This document shows positions 16,827-25,534 of a stretch of DNA of 64,000 nucleotides, one piece after another; the stretch's first letter is position 1, and each line of letters begins with the position of its first letter. Under the pieces are notes generated by a model. It made no database searches and was not told where the DNA came from. It saw nothing but the letters and a program-made list of their open reading frames with translations. The stretch lies in assembly GCA_028279945.1 (NCBI GenBank), contig JANQMT010000078.1, positions 62,001 to 126,000 on the forward strand, read 5' to 3'. Source of the stretch: JAKSCF01 sp028279945. Its GTDB lineage: Bacteria > Bacillota > Clostridia > Peptostreptococcales > JAAYPU01. The translations under genes and the position numbers were made by a program.

Positions 16827-18338
16827 ATGGATTTTCAATTACTTTTAGATGGATTTGCAAATATTTTGCAGTTCAAAGTTTTAGCCATGATATTTATAGG
16901 TGTAACAAGTGGGATAATGATAGGATCACTCCCTGGTCTTACTGCAACAATGGGTGTAGCTTTGCTTGTGCCATTTACTTTTGGTCTTCCAATCAATCAA
17001 AGCATGGCAATGCTGCTTGGAATATTTAGTGGTGCAATATATGGTGGGTCAATATCTGCAATCTTAATAAGAACGCCGGGCACTCCTGCGGCTGCGGCAA
17101 CATTGATAGATGGTTACCCCCTATCTCAAAGAGGTGAAGCAGGTCGTGCTTTGAGTATGTCTGCCTTTGCTTCATTTATCGGTGGTTTTACCGGGGCTTT
17201 AATCATGACTTTTTTATCACCACAAGTATCTAAATTTGCACTAGAATTTAGCCCAGCTGAATATTTTGCTCTTGCCATGTTTGGTTTAAGCATCATTATC
17301 TCTGTATCTGGTAAATCAATATTAAAGGGTTTGATGTCTGGATTGATTGGTTTATTGATAGCAACCATTGGACTTGATCCAATGAATGGGTTCCCCCGAT
17401 TTACATTTGGATCGATTAATCTCTTAGAAGGGCTCAATTTTATTCCAACATTGATAGGGCTTTTTGCATTAGCAGAAGTATTCAAGGGTGTAGAAAATAT
17501 AGTTTCAACATCAAAAATTGAAAGCAAAATAAACCAGCTCTTACCGAGTGGCAAAGATATAAAGGCATCTTGGCTGTCCATATTGAAATCGAGTATTATG
17601 GGCACATTCATAGGCTCTATACCCGGCGCAGGTAGTGATATTGCAGCATTTGTAGGATATAGTGAAGCCAAAAGGTCTTCTAAGCACCCTGAGAAATTCG
17701 GTACTGGAGTAATTGAAGGTGTTGCGGCTGCTGAATCAGCTAATAATGCTTGTACCGGCGGGGCAATGATACCCCTGTTATCTCTTGGTGTTCCAGGAGA
17801 TGCAGTTACAGCTGTTTTGCTTGGTGCTTTTATCATGCAGGGTTTGAGACCCGGTCCTTTAATGTATAGGGACCATATGGATGTCGTATATAGTGTTTTT
17901 GCTGCTATGATGGTTGCAAATATTGCTATGTTTTGTGTTGGAACATTAGGTGTAAAGTTTTTCGCCAGAATAATTACCATTGATAGAAAGGTTCTTCTGC
18001 CGGTTATTTTTGTGCTCTCATTGGTTGGAGCATATTCAATGCGTAACAGTATGTTTGATGTCTGGATTGCAATAGGCTTTGGGGTAGTTGGATATTTCAT
18101 GCAGAGGTATGAGTTCCCTGCTTCTCCCATATTACTTGCATTGATATTAGGTCCAATGGCAGAATCAAATTTGAGAAGAGCCATATTCATATCTCAAGGC
18201 GATTTCTCAATATTTATTACTAGACCAATAAGCGCAGTTCTGCTTGTGCTTGCAGTTATCTCAATAATCAGTTCAATCATTAAACAAAGGCGCATTACAA
18301 AAAAACTTGAAGCAGCTGATATATATGATAAGTCATAA
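16827..18338 (+). CDS. TTT transporter large membrane subunit (TctA)
   Basis: This 503-residue polytopic protein (about 11-12 hydrophobic segments) has the TctA signature regions: GSLPGLTATMGVALLVPFTF, the GGSISAILIRTPGTPAAAAT stretch and the internal repeat GSIPGAGSDIAAFVGYSEAK. It is the transport channel, driven by an ion gradient, that receives substrate from TctC. It has an AAGGAGG site 12 bases after tctB. The length is normal for the family. Confidence 0.93.
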   Translation: MDFQLLLDGFANILQFKVLAMIFIGVTSGIMIGSLPGLTATMGVALLVPFTFGLPINQSMAMLLGIFSGAIYGGSISAILIRTPGTPAAAATLIDGYPLSQRGEAGRALSMSAFASFIGGFTGALIMTFLSPQVSKFALEFSPAEYFALAMFGLSIIISVSGKSILKGLMSGLIGLLIATIGLDPMNGFPRFTFGSINLLEGLNFIPTLIGLFALAEVFKGVENIVSTSKIESKINQLLPSGKDIKASWLSILKSSIMGTFIGSIPGAGSDIAAFVGYSEAKRSSKHPEKFGTGVIEGVAAAESANNACTGGAMIPLLSLGVPGDAVTAVLLGAFIMQGLRPGPLMYRDHMDVVYSVFAAMMVANIAMFCVGTLGVKFFARIITIDRKVLLPVIFVLSLVGAYSMRNSMFDVWIAIGFGVVGYFMQRYEFPASPILLALILGPMAESNLRRAIFISQGDFSIFITRPISAVLLVLAVISIISSIIKQRRITKKLEAADIYDKS

Positions 18339-18441
18339 TACATGAATACATATTAAAATATTATCAGATATTTGATAAGATACACATAAGCCAAACGAAA
18401 AGAACTTATATATGTGATTAATATTTAAGGGAGATTAGACT

Positions 18442-19455
18442 ATGAGGAAGTTTATTTATATTATCGCAGTAGTGATAGTGGCAATGCTCGCCTATGTTTT
18501 TGCATATCAAAATCAATCACAACAGATATCTGAAGAAATCATAACTTCTCAGCAAGTAGAAGAAGAGTATATATTCCCTAATAAGGCCATTACAGTAATC
18601 GCTCCTTATGCTATTGGAGGTGGCACTGATAGTGTAGCAAGAGCAATCGCTCAATGTGCAAGAAAATATTTTCCTCAGCCGGTTGTAGTCGTTAATAGAT
18701 TGGGGCAAGGCGGCGCACGAGGAATTAAGGAAGGGATTTATGCGAAAAACGATGGATATACATTGACATTGTTGACCGTAGAGATAAACAGTCTTTCTGC
18801 ACTAAACTTAATAGAAGTAGATTATACAGACCTAGAGCCAGTTATTCTTTTAAATAGTGAGCCGGGATTATTGGTTGTAAGAAAGGATTTTCCATTTGAT
18901 TCGATTGAAGAGCTAACAAATGCAAATATGCAAAATGATATGGAATACGCCATAGGCAGTTCCGGGAAAGGAAGTATTTGGAATATTGCGGCTATTGGGA
19001 TAGAAAACAGAACGAATTTAAAGTTTAATCATATTTCATATGATGGCACATCGTATGCAGTTTTGGATGTTCTTGGCGGAAAAACAGATATGGTTGTTGC
19101 GGGTTTATCAGAGGTAAGTGTGCACATAAAGGAAGGGGAGCTTAAAGTTTTAACCGTGCTGGCTGATGAGAGAATATCAGAAATTCCTAACGTGAGAACC
19201 TTTAAAGAAAGTGGATATGATTTTAGTATATCTACATGGCGTGGACTTACTTTGCCCAAAAATGTTGACGAACAAACAAAGCAGGTCATAATAGAAGGAT
19301 TTACAAAAGCTGCTATGGACAAAGATTTTCAAAATATTATGAAAACCCTTAATCTAAATTATGATTTTATGGATACAAAAGAGTTTGCAGCATTTTTAGA
19401 GAAAAATTATTACTTTTTTAAGGATATAACAAAGAACATTAAGCTGGACAATTGA
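18442..19455 (+). CDS. TTT transporter substrate-binding protein (TctC family), second copy
   Basis: This is a second TctC-type protein of the same length as the first (337 residues), with the matching APYAIGGGTDSVARA and STWRGLTLP blocks. Its N-terminus (FIYIIAVVIVAMLAYVFA) lacks a lipobox Cys, so it is probably membrane-anchored by an uncleaved signal helix. Two binding proteins for one TctAB unit could widen ligand range. Alternatively, one copy may serve as a sensor partner for the YesM kinase. The gene begins 103 bases after tctA. Confidence 0.9.
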   Translation: MRKFIYIIAVVIVAMLAYVFAYQNQSQQISEEIITSQQVEEEYIFPNKAITVIAPYAIGGGTDSVARAIAQCARKYFPQPVVVVNRLGQGGARGIKEGIYAKNDGYTLTLLTVEINSLSALNLIEVDYTDLEPVILLNSEPGLLVVRKDFPFDSIEELTNANMQNDMEYAIGSSGKGSIWNIAAIGIENRTNLKFNHISYDGTSYAVLDVLGGKTDMVVAGLSEVSVHIKEGELKVLTVLADERISEIPNVRTFKESGYDFSISTWRGLTLPKNVDEQTKQVIIEGFTKAAMDKDFQNIMKTLNLNYDFMDTKEFAAFLEKNYYFFKDITKNIKLDN

Positions 19456-19479
19456 CATGAAACCATTAAGGAGGAAATC

Positions 19480-20133
19480 ATGAATGAAGTAATTTTAAGA
19501 ATAAAGCAAGAAAGAATTATAGCTATTGTTAGAAACATACAAGCAGATAAGATCATTGATACGTGCAAAGCACTTGTGGCCGGTGGTATTACCTGTATTG
19601 AAGTAACTTTTAATCAATCCAGTGCAACAGGCGAAGCGGATACCATCAATGCAATTAAGAACATCAATGATACTATTGGAGATAAGGTTTGTCTTGGTGC
19701 AGGAACAGTTATGACAGAGAAGCAGGTTCAACTTGCTGTAGAAGCTGGTGTCAAATATATTATTTCACCAAATTATGATAAAAAAGTTGTAGCTAAAACA
19801 TTGGAGCTCGGTGCGGTTTCAATACCCGGGGTTTTCACGCCATCTGAGATTGCTGAAGCTTATGAACAGGGAGCCAATTTTGTAAAAGTATTCCCTGTTG
19901 AAAGTCTAGGATACAATTACATTAAAGCTATTCGAGGCCCAATAAGCCATATACCTATGCTGGCTGTTGGTGGAATAGATAAAGATAACTTTGTAGACTA
20001 CATAAAAGCTGGAATAGCAGGTATTGGTGTCGGTTCTTGTTTGGTAAATAAAAAGTTGGTTGCTAGTGATAAATTTGATGAAATAACAAAACTTGCGAAA
20101 GAATTTTCTGAAAAGATGAAGGAGATTTCATAA
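19480..20133 (+). CDS. eda: KDPG/KHG aldolase
   Basis: This 217-residue class I aldolase of the Eda family has the conserved Glu in CIEVTFNQ, GAGTVMTEKQ, SPNYDKKV and the Schiff-base Lys in NFVKVFPVE. It splits 2-keto-3-deoxy-6-phosphogluconate into pyruvate and glyceraldehyde 3-phosphate. It also often acts on 4-hydroxy-2-oxoglutarate. It follows the second TctC by 24 bases with AAGGAGG, and one base separates its stop from the KDG kinase start. It is therefore the second step after that kinase. Confidence 0.93.
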   Translation: MNEVILRIKQERIIAIVRNIQADKIIDTCKALVAGGITCIEVTFNQSSATGEADTINAIKNINDTIGDKVCLGAGTVMTEKQVQLAVEAGVKYIISPNYDKKVVAKTLELGAVSIPGVFTPSEIAEAYEQGANFVKVFPVESLGYNYIKAIRGPISHIPMLAVGGIDKDNFVDYIKAGIAGIGVGSCLVNKKLVASDKFDEITKLAKEFSEKMKEIS

Positions 20134-20134
20134 T

Positions 20135-21157
20135 ATGAGTAAGATAGTATGTTTTGGTGAAATTATGGGAAGACTTTGTCCTCCTGGCTATAAAAAAGTT
20201 GTTCAAGCCAATAGTTTTGATGTGACTTTTGCGGGTGGAGAAGCAAATGTTGCTGTTTCCCTTGCAAATTACGGGGAACATGCTGGTTTTGTTTCAAAAT
20301 TACCTGATAATGATTTAGGAAAATCTGTGCTTAGAAACCTTAGAGGTTATAATGTTGATGTTGCTGATATCGTCATTGGTGGCGAAAGACTTGGTATGTA
20401 TTATGTTGAGAAAGGTGCATCTCAACGTCCATCTAAAGTCATATACGATCGGAAATATTCTTCCATCAGTATGGCTGATCCAAAAGATTTTGATTGGAAT
20501 AAAATATTGGACGGTACAACATGGTTTCATACAACAGGAATTACACCTGCTCTTTCTGATGAATGTGCTGAAATTACACGTCAAGCCCTTAAGACATGTA
20601 AGGAAAAAGGTATTACCGTAAGCTGTGATCTGAATTATAGAAAAAGCCTTTGGAGTGAAAAAAGAGCCAAAACTGTCATGACAGAATTATTACAATATGT
20701 TGACGTATGCATTGGGAATGAAGAGGACGCCGAAAAAGTGTTAGGCTTACATGCTGAAAACACGGATGTTACTGCTGGGAAAATTAACAGAGACGGATAT
20801 ACATTTGTTGCTAAATCCATTGAAGAAATATATGGATGTAAAACAGTAGCCATTACACTTAGAGAAAGCTATTCTGCCAGCGTTAATGGTTGGTCGGCAA
20901 TGCTTTATACCAATGGACAAAGTTTCTTTTCAAGGAAATATGATATTCAGCTTGTTGATAGAGTTGGCGGAGGTGACTCCTTTGTAGGCGCACTTTTGCA
21001 TACCCTAGTCACTAAAATGCAACCTCAAACAGCAATAGAATTTGCGGTTGCAGCGTCTTGTTTAAAACACACCATTGAGGGAGACTTTAATCAAGTAACG
21101 GCTAAAGAAGTAGAAATTCTAATGGGCGGAGATGGTTCCGGAAGAGTACAGCGATAA
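20135..21157 (+). CDS. kdgK: 2-keto-3-deoxygluconate kinase (PfkB family)
   Basis: This 340-residue PfkB-type kinase has the N-terminal FAGGEANVAVSLANYG and the C-terminal DRVGGGDSFVGALLH motif, whose Asp is the catalytic base. Its place directly after eda argues for 2-keto-3-deoxygluconate as substrate, giving KDPG for the aldolase. It is the last gene of the TTT operon. A REP-like hairpin begins 23 bases after the stop and may act in termination. Confidence 0.9.
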   Translation: MSKIVCFGEIMGRLCPPGYKKVVQANSFDVTFAGGEANVAVSLANYGEHAGFVSKLPDNDLGKSVLRNLRGYNVDVADIVIGGERLGMYYVEKGASQRPSKVIYDRKYSSISMADPKDFDWNKILDGTTWFHTTGITPALSDECAEITRQALKTCKEKGITVSCDLNYRKSLWSEKRAKTVMTELLQYVDVCIGNEEDAEKVLGLHAENTDVTAGKINRDGYTFVAKSIEEIYGCKTVAITLRESYSASVNGWSAMLYTNGQSFFSRKYDIQLVDRVGGGDSFVGALLHTLVTKMQPQTAIEFAVAASCLKHTIEGDFNQVTAKEVEILMGGDGSGRVQR

Positions 21158-21179
21158 ATCGTTTGTTGTTTTGTGTTTT

Positions 21180-21276
21180 GGGACGGTTCTTTTTGTTTGG
21201 ACTATAAACAATATTTATGCTTTCAACACCGATTAATATGAAGTTTTACGAGAAACCAAACAAAAAGAACCGTCCC
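21180..21276. repeat. REP-like inverted repeat pair, copy 2
   Basis: Arms at 21180-21200 and 21256-21276 are exact reverse complements over 21 bases (gggacggttctttttgtttg plus one G). The 55-base centre begins actata, as does the sequence beside the copy at 57320. It fills the gap between two convergent genes. Confidence 0.9.
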
Positions 21277-21284
21277 TTTTTGTT

Positions 21285-21722
21285 TTATTCATTTATCGAC
21301 TTAAAATTTGTATATAATATCTCAAGACATGATTTGAATTGTGTAATTTGTTCTTCTGTCATGCCTCTAAACTGTACATCGTATATTTTTTCAGAGATTT
21401 CAGTAAAACCTTCACGAAAAGCTTCTCCTTTTTCCGTTAAATACACAATAGCTGATCGGCTGTCCTCATCATTGACCCTGGTTGTTATATAACCATTTTT
21501 TTCTAACTTCTTTAATAATACGGTTACCGTAGAGCGGTCTCTTCCAATTGCATTGGATATTTCCGTCTTTGTCATTTCACCTTTAGATAGTAACACAGCA
21601 AGAACATTACCATGGGAAGGCGCTAACCCTTTATGTCCACGATCATGCAGCTCTCTATAAATTAATTTATTCGCTTGCCCCCTAACCCTACCAATCAATG
21701 ATATTGTGTTATCCGTTCTCAT
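21285..21722 (-). CDS. MarR family regulator of the OpuC-like operon
   Basis: This 145-residue MarR protein has a winged helix (KTEISNAIGRDRSTVTVLLKK) and the wing DEDSRSAIVYLTEKG. It is the last gene of the osmolyte transporter operon, 34 bases after the ATPase gene. MarR/GbsR-like repressors often control compatible-solute uptake, so it probably represses this operon. A palindrome at 24371-24385, about 210 bases upstream of the operon start, is one candidate site, although its position also suits the small-protein promoter. Confidence 0.88.
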   Translation of the reverse strand: MRTDNTISLIGRVRGQANKLIYRELHDRGHKGLAPSHGNVLAVLLSKGEMTKTEISNAIGRDRSTVTVLLKKLEKNGYITTRVNDEDSRSAIVYLTEKGEAFREGFTEISEKIYDVQFRGMTEEQITQFKSCLEILYTNFKSINE

Positions 21723-21756
21723 TCTACCTGCCCCATTTCATGATTTATTTCACACA

Positions 21757-22581
21757 TTATCCTTCAAATTTACGATAGAAATCCTCAATTGCATCTTCAC
21801 TTGACAGCAACCTCTCATAAGCATGGTTCATTACTTCTCTATTTAGAGTTGCTTGGAATCCTTTAATCCCTAAAAAGCTTTTAACAAAATCAGATTTAGG
21901 ATTAAATACCAAATCCTTTGTAGATCCAACTTGCTCTATTTTGCCATTATTCAACAACACAATTTTAGTCCCTAGTTTAACGGCTTCTTGTATATCATGC
22001 GTCACTAAGAGAATTGTTTTTTTAAGCTTTTCTTGAATCTCAACAAATTCATCTTGTAGCTGCGTGCGAGTAATTTCATCTACGGCACCAAAGGGTTCAT
22101 CCATCAAGATAATATCAGGGTCAGCTGCTAGTGCTCTTGCTACACCAATTCTTTGTTTCTGGCCTCCGCTTAATTGCCTTGGATACTTGGTTAGATAATT
22201 TTGAGTCAAACCGACCAGCTGTATGAGTTCTTCCGCTCTCTTTTTGGGATAATTATTCCCATTGCTAATAGACAGAACATAATTAATATTATCTTCAATG
22301 GTTATATGAGGTAATAAGCCGATTTGTTGAATCACATATCCTATGCTTCTGCGCAGCTTAATAGTGTCCCATTCTTCAAGGGCTTTACCTCTCACATAAA
22401 CCGCACCCTTATCCGGAATAATAAGTTTATTAACCATTTTTAGCAAGGTAGTCTTGCCACATCCTGACGGACCTAATATTGTAACGAATTCACCTTCTTT
22501 TATAGACAGGTTTAAATCATCAATTACCTGATTCTCTCCATCATAACTCTTAGATATATTCTCAAACTCTATTAAGCCCAT
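21757..22581 (-). CDS. glycine betaine/choline-type ABC transporter ATPase (OpuCA/OsmV-like)
   Basis: This 274-residue ABC ATPase has Walker A GPSGCGKTT, signature LSGGQKQR and Walker B IILMDEP. After the ATPase domain about 40 residues remain, so the C-terminal CBS pair of the longest OpuCA forms is missing. Its ATG overlaps the binding-protein stop by one base. It energises uptake of quaternary amines such as betaine, carnitine or choline. Confidence 0.9.
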   Translation of the reverse strand: MGLIEFENISKSYDGENQVIDDLNLSIKEGEFVTILGPSGCGKTTLLKMVNKLIIPDKGAVYVRGKALEEWDTIKLRRSIGYVIQQIGLLPHITIEDNINYVLSISNGNNYPKKRAEELIQLVGLTQNYLTKYPRQLSGGQKQRIGVARALAADPDIILMDEPFGAVDEITRTQLQDEFVEIQEKLKKTILLVTHDIQEAVKLGTKIVLLNNGKIEQVGSTKDLVFNPKSDFVKSFLGIKGFQATLNREVMNHAYERLLSSEDAIEDFYRKFEG

Positions 22582-23468
22582 TAATCTAAGCCTTTCTTTT
22601 GTAAAAACTCTATCGCAACGGTTTTTGGATCTTCTTTTTCAATCTCTACTAAATAGTTCATCTCAGTTATTTCATCGTTACTGATTTGATTGTCCAGCTT
22701 TGCAAGTATTCCTTCCAATTCCGGATACTGATCCAGCACTTCTTTTCTTATAAGGGTTGCAGCAAAATATGAGGGGAAAAAGTTTTTATCATCTTCAAGG
22801 ACCACAAGATTTTGCTCTTTCAGACGACCATCTGTTGAAAAAACATTAATAACATCTACTTCATCAGATCCAATAGCTTGGTATTTAAGACCGATATCTA
22901 ATTCCGTTTTTTCTTTAAAATCAAACCCATATGTAGATTCTAACCCCGGATATCCGTCTTCTCTTTCATAAAAATCATACTCTGCGCCAAGGTTTAGATC
23001 AGGACTCACTGCAGCTAAGTCGGAATAGGTCTTAATATTTAATTCTGAAGCCAAAGTTTCTTTTAAAGCAATACCAAATGTGTTATTAAAACCATATAAT
23101 TCAGACCAAATAATACCATACTCATCTTCATATGATGCTTTAACAGCTTCATACAGCTCTGTTGGATCATGAATGAGTTCTTTTTTGAGCACAAATAACC
23201 ATCCGGTTCCCGTATATTCAGGATAGATATCAATTTCTCCACTTAGCATAGCAGGATGTATATTCGATGTTCCGCCTCCAATACCCATTTTTTGCTCAAC
23301 GGTTATATCTGAATTTTTCTCAATAAGATACGTTAACATCTCAACAATGATATATTGTTCTGTCATCGGTTTACTGGCTATAACCACTTTCTTTTCTTCT
23401 TTTGAGCAGCCTATAGCTGTAACCATGATTACCAATAACAAAAGTAATGTTATTACCTTTTTTTTCAT
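22581..23468 (-). CDS. osmolyte ABC transporter substrate-binding lipoprotein (OpuCC/OsmF-like)
   Basis: This protein of about 295 residues has a lipobox (MVTAIGC) and the OpuAC-type fold beginning VVIASKPMTEQYIIVEML, with IDIYPEYTGTGW, part of the aromatic ligand cage. I place the start at the ATG at 23468, eight bases after GGAGG. The TTG at 23483 lies inside that site and is rejected. It is the second gene of the operon, between permease and ATPase. Confidence 0.9.
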   Translation of the reverse strand: MKKKVITLLLLLVIMVTAIGCSKEEKKVVIASKPMTEQYIIVEMLTYLIEKNSDITVEQKMGIGGGTSNIHPAMLSGEIDIYPEYTGTGWLFVLKKELIHDPTELYEAVKASYEDEYGIIWSELYGFNNTFGIALKETLASELNIKTYSDLAAVSPDLNLGAEYDFYEREDGYPGLESTYGFDFKEKTELDIGLKYQAIGSDEVDVINVFSTDGRLKEQNLVVLEDDKNFFPSYFAATLIRKEVLDQYPELEGILAKLDNQISNDEITEMNYLVEIEKEDPKTVAIEFLQKKGLD

Positions 23469-23505
23469 TTTTATTTCCTCCAATTATCTTTATAAGTAAT
23501 AGCTA

Positions 23506-24159
23506 TTAGTTGATACTTCCAAGCAGTTCTTTCTTCATGATTTTTTCAACAATTTCGAGAAAGAAATCTGTTATAATCGCTAAAACAGCTACTAACAAAC
23601 TCCCTGCTATTGTCATCTCCGGAAAATTGGTCGTTATTCCTCTCCAAATAGCAACACCCAGCCCACCGGCACCAATAAAAGATGCAATACCACAAAGTGC
23701 TATGGTCATGACCACCATGGTTCTAAATCCTGCAAAGATTACTGGAAGGGCCAGCGGCAGCTGCACACGAAATAATAGTTGGAAGCTTGTACTTCCCATA
23801 CCAACGGCAGATTCAATGATCTGATCATCCACTTCGTTTATCCCAACATATGTATTCCGTATTACCGGCAATAATCCATATATCACCAATGCTATAATGG
23901 CGCTCTTATCGCCTATACCCGAAATGATAACAAGAAACCCAAACAAAGCTATAGACGGAATGGTATATAGAAAGTTTGTTATGGCCAGTATCACCTTTGA
24001 AAAGCCTTGATTTCGGGTCATTAAGATACCAATTGTTAAGCCGATAACTGTAATAATAAGCACAGATATTAGTGTGAGGGCTATATGTTGTAATAGTAGT
24101 TCTAAAAAAAATTCCCAACGCTCTTTATATAAATTTAATAACTCAACAATAAAATTCAT
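23506..24159 (-). CDS. osmolyte ABC transporter permease (OpuCB/OsmW-like)
   Basis: This 217-residue permease has five hydrophobic segments and the coupling motif VGMGSTSFQLLFRVQLPLALP (EAA loop). It is the first gene of the operon, with a GAGGTGAGG-type site. OpuC systems often encode two permeases on both sides of the binding protein, but here there is one, so it would act as a homodimer. The operon order is permease, binding protein, ATPase, MarR. Confidence 0.9.
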   Translation of the reverse strand: MNFIVELLNLYKERWEFFLELLLQHIALTLISVLIITVIGLTIGILMTRNQGFSKVILAITNFLYTIPSIALFGFLVIISGIGDKSAIIALVIYGLLPVIRNTYVGINEVDDQIIESAVGMGSTSFQLLFRVQLPLALPVIFAGFRTMVVMTIALCGIASFIGAGGLGVAIWRGITTNFPEMTIAGSLLVAVLAIITDFFLEIVEKIMKKELLGSIN

Positions 24160-24480
24160 ACCTCACCTCTTTTTCTATACATCTAAAATAAGATTTACTA
24201 TTTCTTCTTATATTTTCCCATGGTTATTCTTTATTAAACACTTTTTTACATAGTTTACTTTGATATAAAAGTATTATGCTTTAACATCAAAGCAAGATCA
24301 ATTTTTTTAATCTCCTAGACTTATAGATATTAATGCTTATACTATACTACTCTTCTAAAATTTTTTAAGAACGGAAACTTTCCGTAAGTACTATTAATTT
24401 TATTGATTCCTTGTAAACCAATTTTATCAATGGTACAATAAATAGACTATTCAACTATAACAGGAAAGGCGATTCTAATA
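24160..24480. other. divergent intergenic region with short palindrome
   Basis: This gap of about 320 bases lies between the OpuC-like operon and the small membrane protein gene. It contains the perfect dyad ACGGAAA-C-TTTCCGT (24371-24385) and a promoter towards the small gene. The dyad lies 26 bases upstream of that promoter's -35. It could be a repressor site for either side. No gene was seen. Confidence 0.5.
24411..24439 (+). promoter_or_regulatory. promoter of the small membrane protein gene
   Basis: TTGTAA (24411-24416), 17 bases, TACAAT (24434-24439), 41 bases before the start codon. Confidence 0.6.
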
Positions 24481-24669
24481 ATGAAAGGATTCTTTTTTTA
24501 TGCAATAATCATATGCTTTATGATTTTATATTTTTATACAATGGTACTCATCCATAAAATTGTAAATGGCAACGACTCTAAAATGGGTGCAAAGTTAATC
24601 AGCCATATTTTAGGGGGCTGTATCTTAGTTGGTATCGTTGGTGTTACCATCTCTTTTTTATTATTCTAA
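24481..24669 (+). CDS. small membrane protein, 62 residues, unknown
   Basis: This short protein consists almost entirely of two hydrophobic helices (about residues 3-26 and 40-62) joined by a polar loop with NGNDSK. It has an AGGAAAGG site and its own promoter, which support it as a real gene. I do not recognise a family. It stands alone, divergent from the OpuC-like operon. Confidence 0.6.
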   Translation: MKGFFFYAIIICFMILYFYTMVLIHKIVNGNDSKMGAKLISHILGGCILVGIVGVTISFLLF

Positions 24670-24752
24670 CAGTTCCTAAATATCCCTGGCTTTAATTTGT
24701 GATGTCTTCAGCATCTTCCTATAACTCAATCATTAGCAGCAGCACATCTCTT

Positions 24753-25175
24753 TCAGATGTCATTTTGATCCTTATTCGCAAGGAAAATAAAATATATATC
24801 ATTATATATTTCTGGCGGCACAATATAATATTCGCTCTTTTGCTCTGTCTCAATTTTGGCATATTTCTCATTAGGCCCAAATAATCCTATAAATTCTCCT
24901 TCTTCAAACCCAACAAACAGCATGGGTGCATACAATAAATCCCAAGATTTTTTTTTAGTCCATTTATGTAATTGAAGCTTATCGATGACATTATCAATTG
25001 CTTTTTTATCAGTTATCTCTATCATCTCCGGCATAACTTCAATGAATACTTTGTTGACTTGTTTCGGCACTATTTTCAATGAAAGATCATTGTATTGACG
25101 GTTCCAGGAAAATACTAAAACTGCCGCAATGCATCCAATTACTATAATTGAAATCACGGATTTCTTATATTTCAT
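24753..25175 (-). CDS. secreted or membrane-anchored protein, unknown
   Basis: This 140-residue protein has one N-terminal membrane helix (SVISIIVIGCIAAVLVFSW, about residues 6-24), then an extracytoplasmic domain with no motif I know. It could be anchored through the helix; the Cys in it does not fit a lipobox well. The start has a perfect TTTGGAGG site. It is monocistronic. Confidence 0.7.
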   Translation of the reverse strand: MKYKKSVISIIVIGCIAAVLVFSWNRQYNDLSLKIVPKQVNKVFIEVMPEMIEITDKKAIDNVIDKLQLHKWTKKKSWDLLYAPMLFVGFEEGEFIGLFGPNEKYAKIETEQKSEYYIVPPEIYNDIYFIFLANKDQNDI

Positions 25176-25206
25176 TATGTACCTCCAAAATATATTTATC
25201 TAAACA

Positions 25207-25291
25207 TTAGACGATTGTCAGTAAGAATCGTTCCAGTATTTCTCAATAATATTTCCTTATGTTGGAACTTTTTTTATGGATAATCGTCTAA
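25207..25291. repeat. short element with 10-bp inverted ends
   Basis: TTAGACGATT (25207-25216) and AATCGTCTAA (25282-25291) are perfect inverted repeats bounding 85 bases. A second inverted pair, GTTCCA and TGGAAC followed by T7, lies inside. It may be a transcription signal or the remains of a tiny mobile element; no second copy was noticed in the window. Confidence 0.45.
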
Positions 25292-25442
25292 GAACTAGAG
25301 TACATATAAAGGAGAAAGATTTTTAGATAGATAACTTTCTAGTTTTGATAAAAACACATAGAAAATCAAAACTAAATATGAATATAATTGAAACCACAAA
25401 ACAAATAGTAATCTTTTGCCCTTTTTTGTATTTTTTATATAT

Positions 25443-25484
25443 AAGCTTGGATTAGTTATCAAACTAAAAATCCAAGCTTTTATT
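25443..25484 (+). terminator. hairpin followed by T-rich sequence
   Basis: AAGCTTGGATT (25443-25453) and AATCCAAGCTT (25469-25479) form a perfect 11-bp stem with a 15-base loop, followed by TTATTAT on the plus strand. No plus-strand gene precedes it closely, so it may instead serve the minus-strand GNAT gene that ends at 25535. The rest of 25292-25534 shows no gene. Confidence 0.45.
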
Positions 25485-25534
25485 ATCTAAACAAGTATTC
25501 TACCAACCACGCCCCTTGTATGGGGCAACTCCAA

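Noticed and set aside
17126..18190. A 354-codon open frame on the minus strand
   Set aside because: It is the complement of tctA, has no ribosome-binding site, and its translation has no recognisable domain.
23469..23483. TTG at 23483 as start of the OpuCC-like gene
   Set aside because: The codons lie within the GGAGG site of the ATG at 23468.
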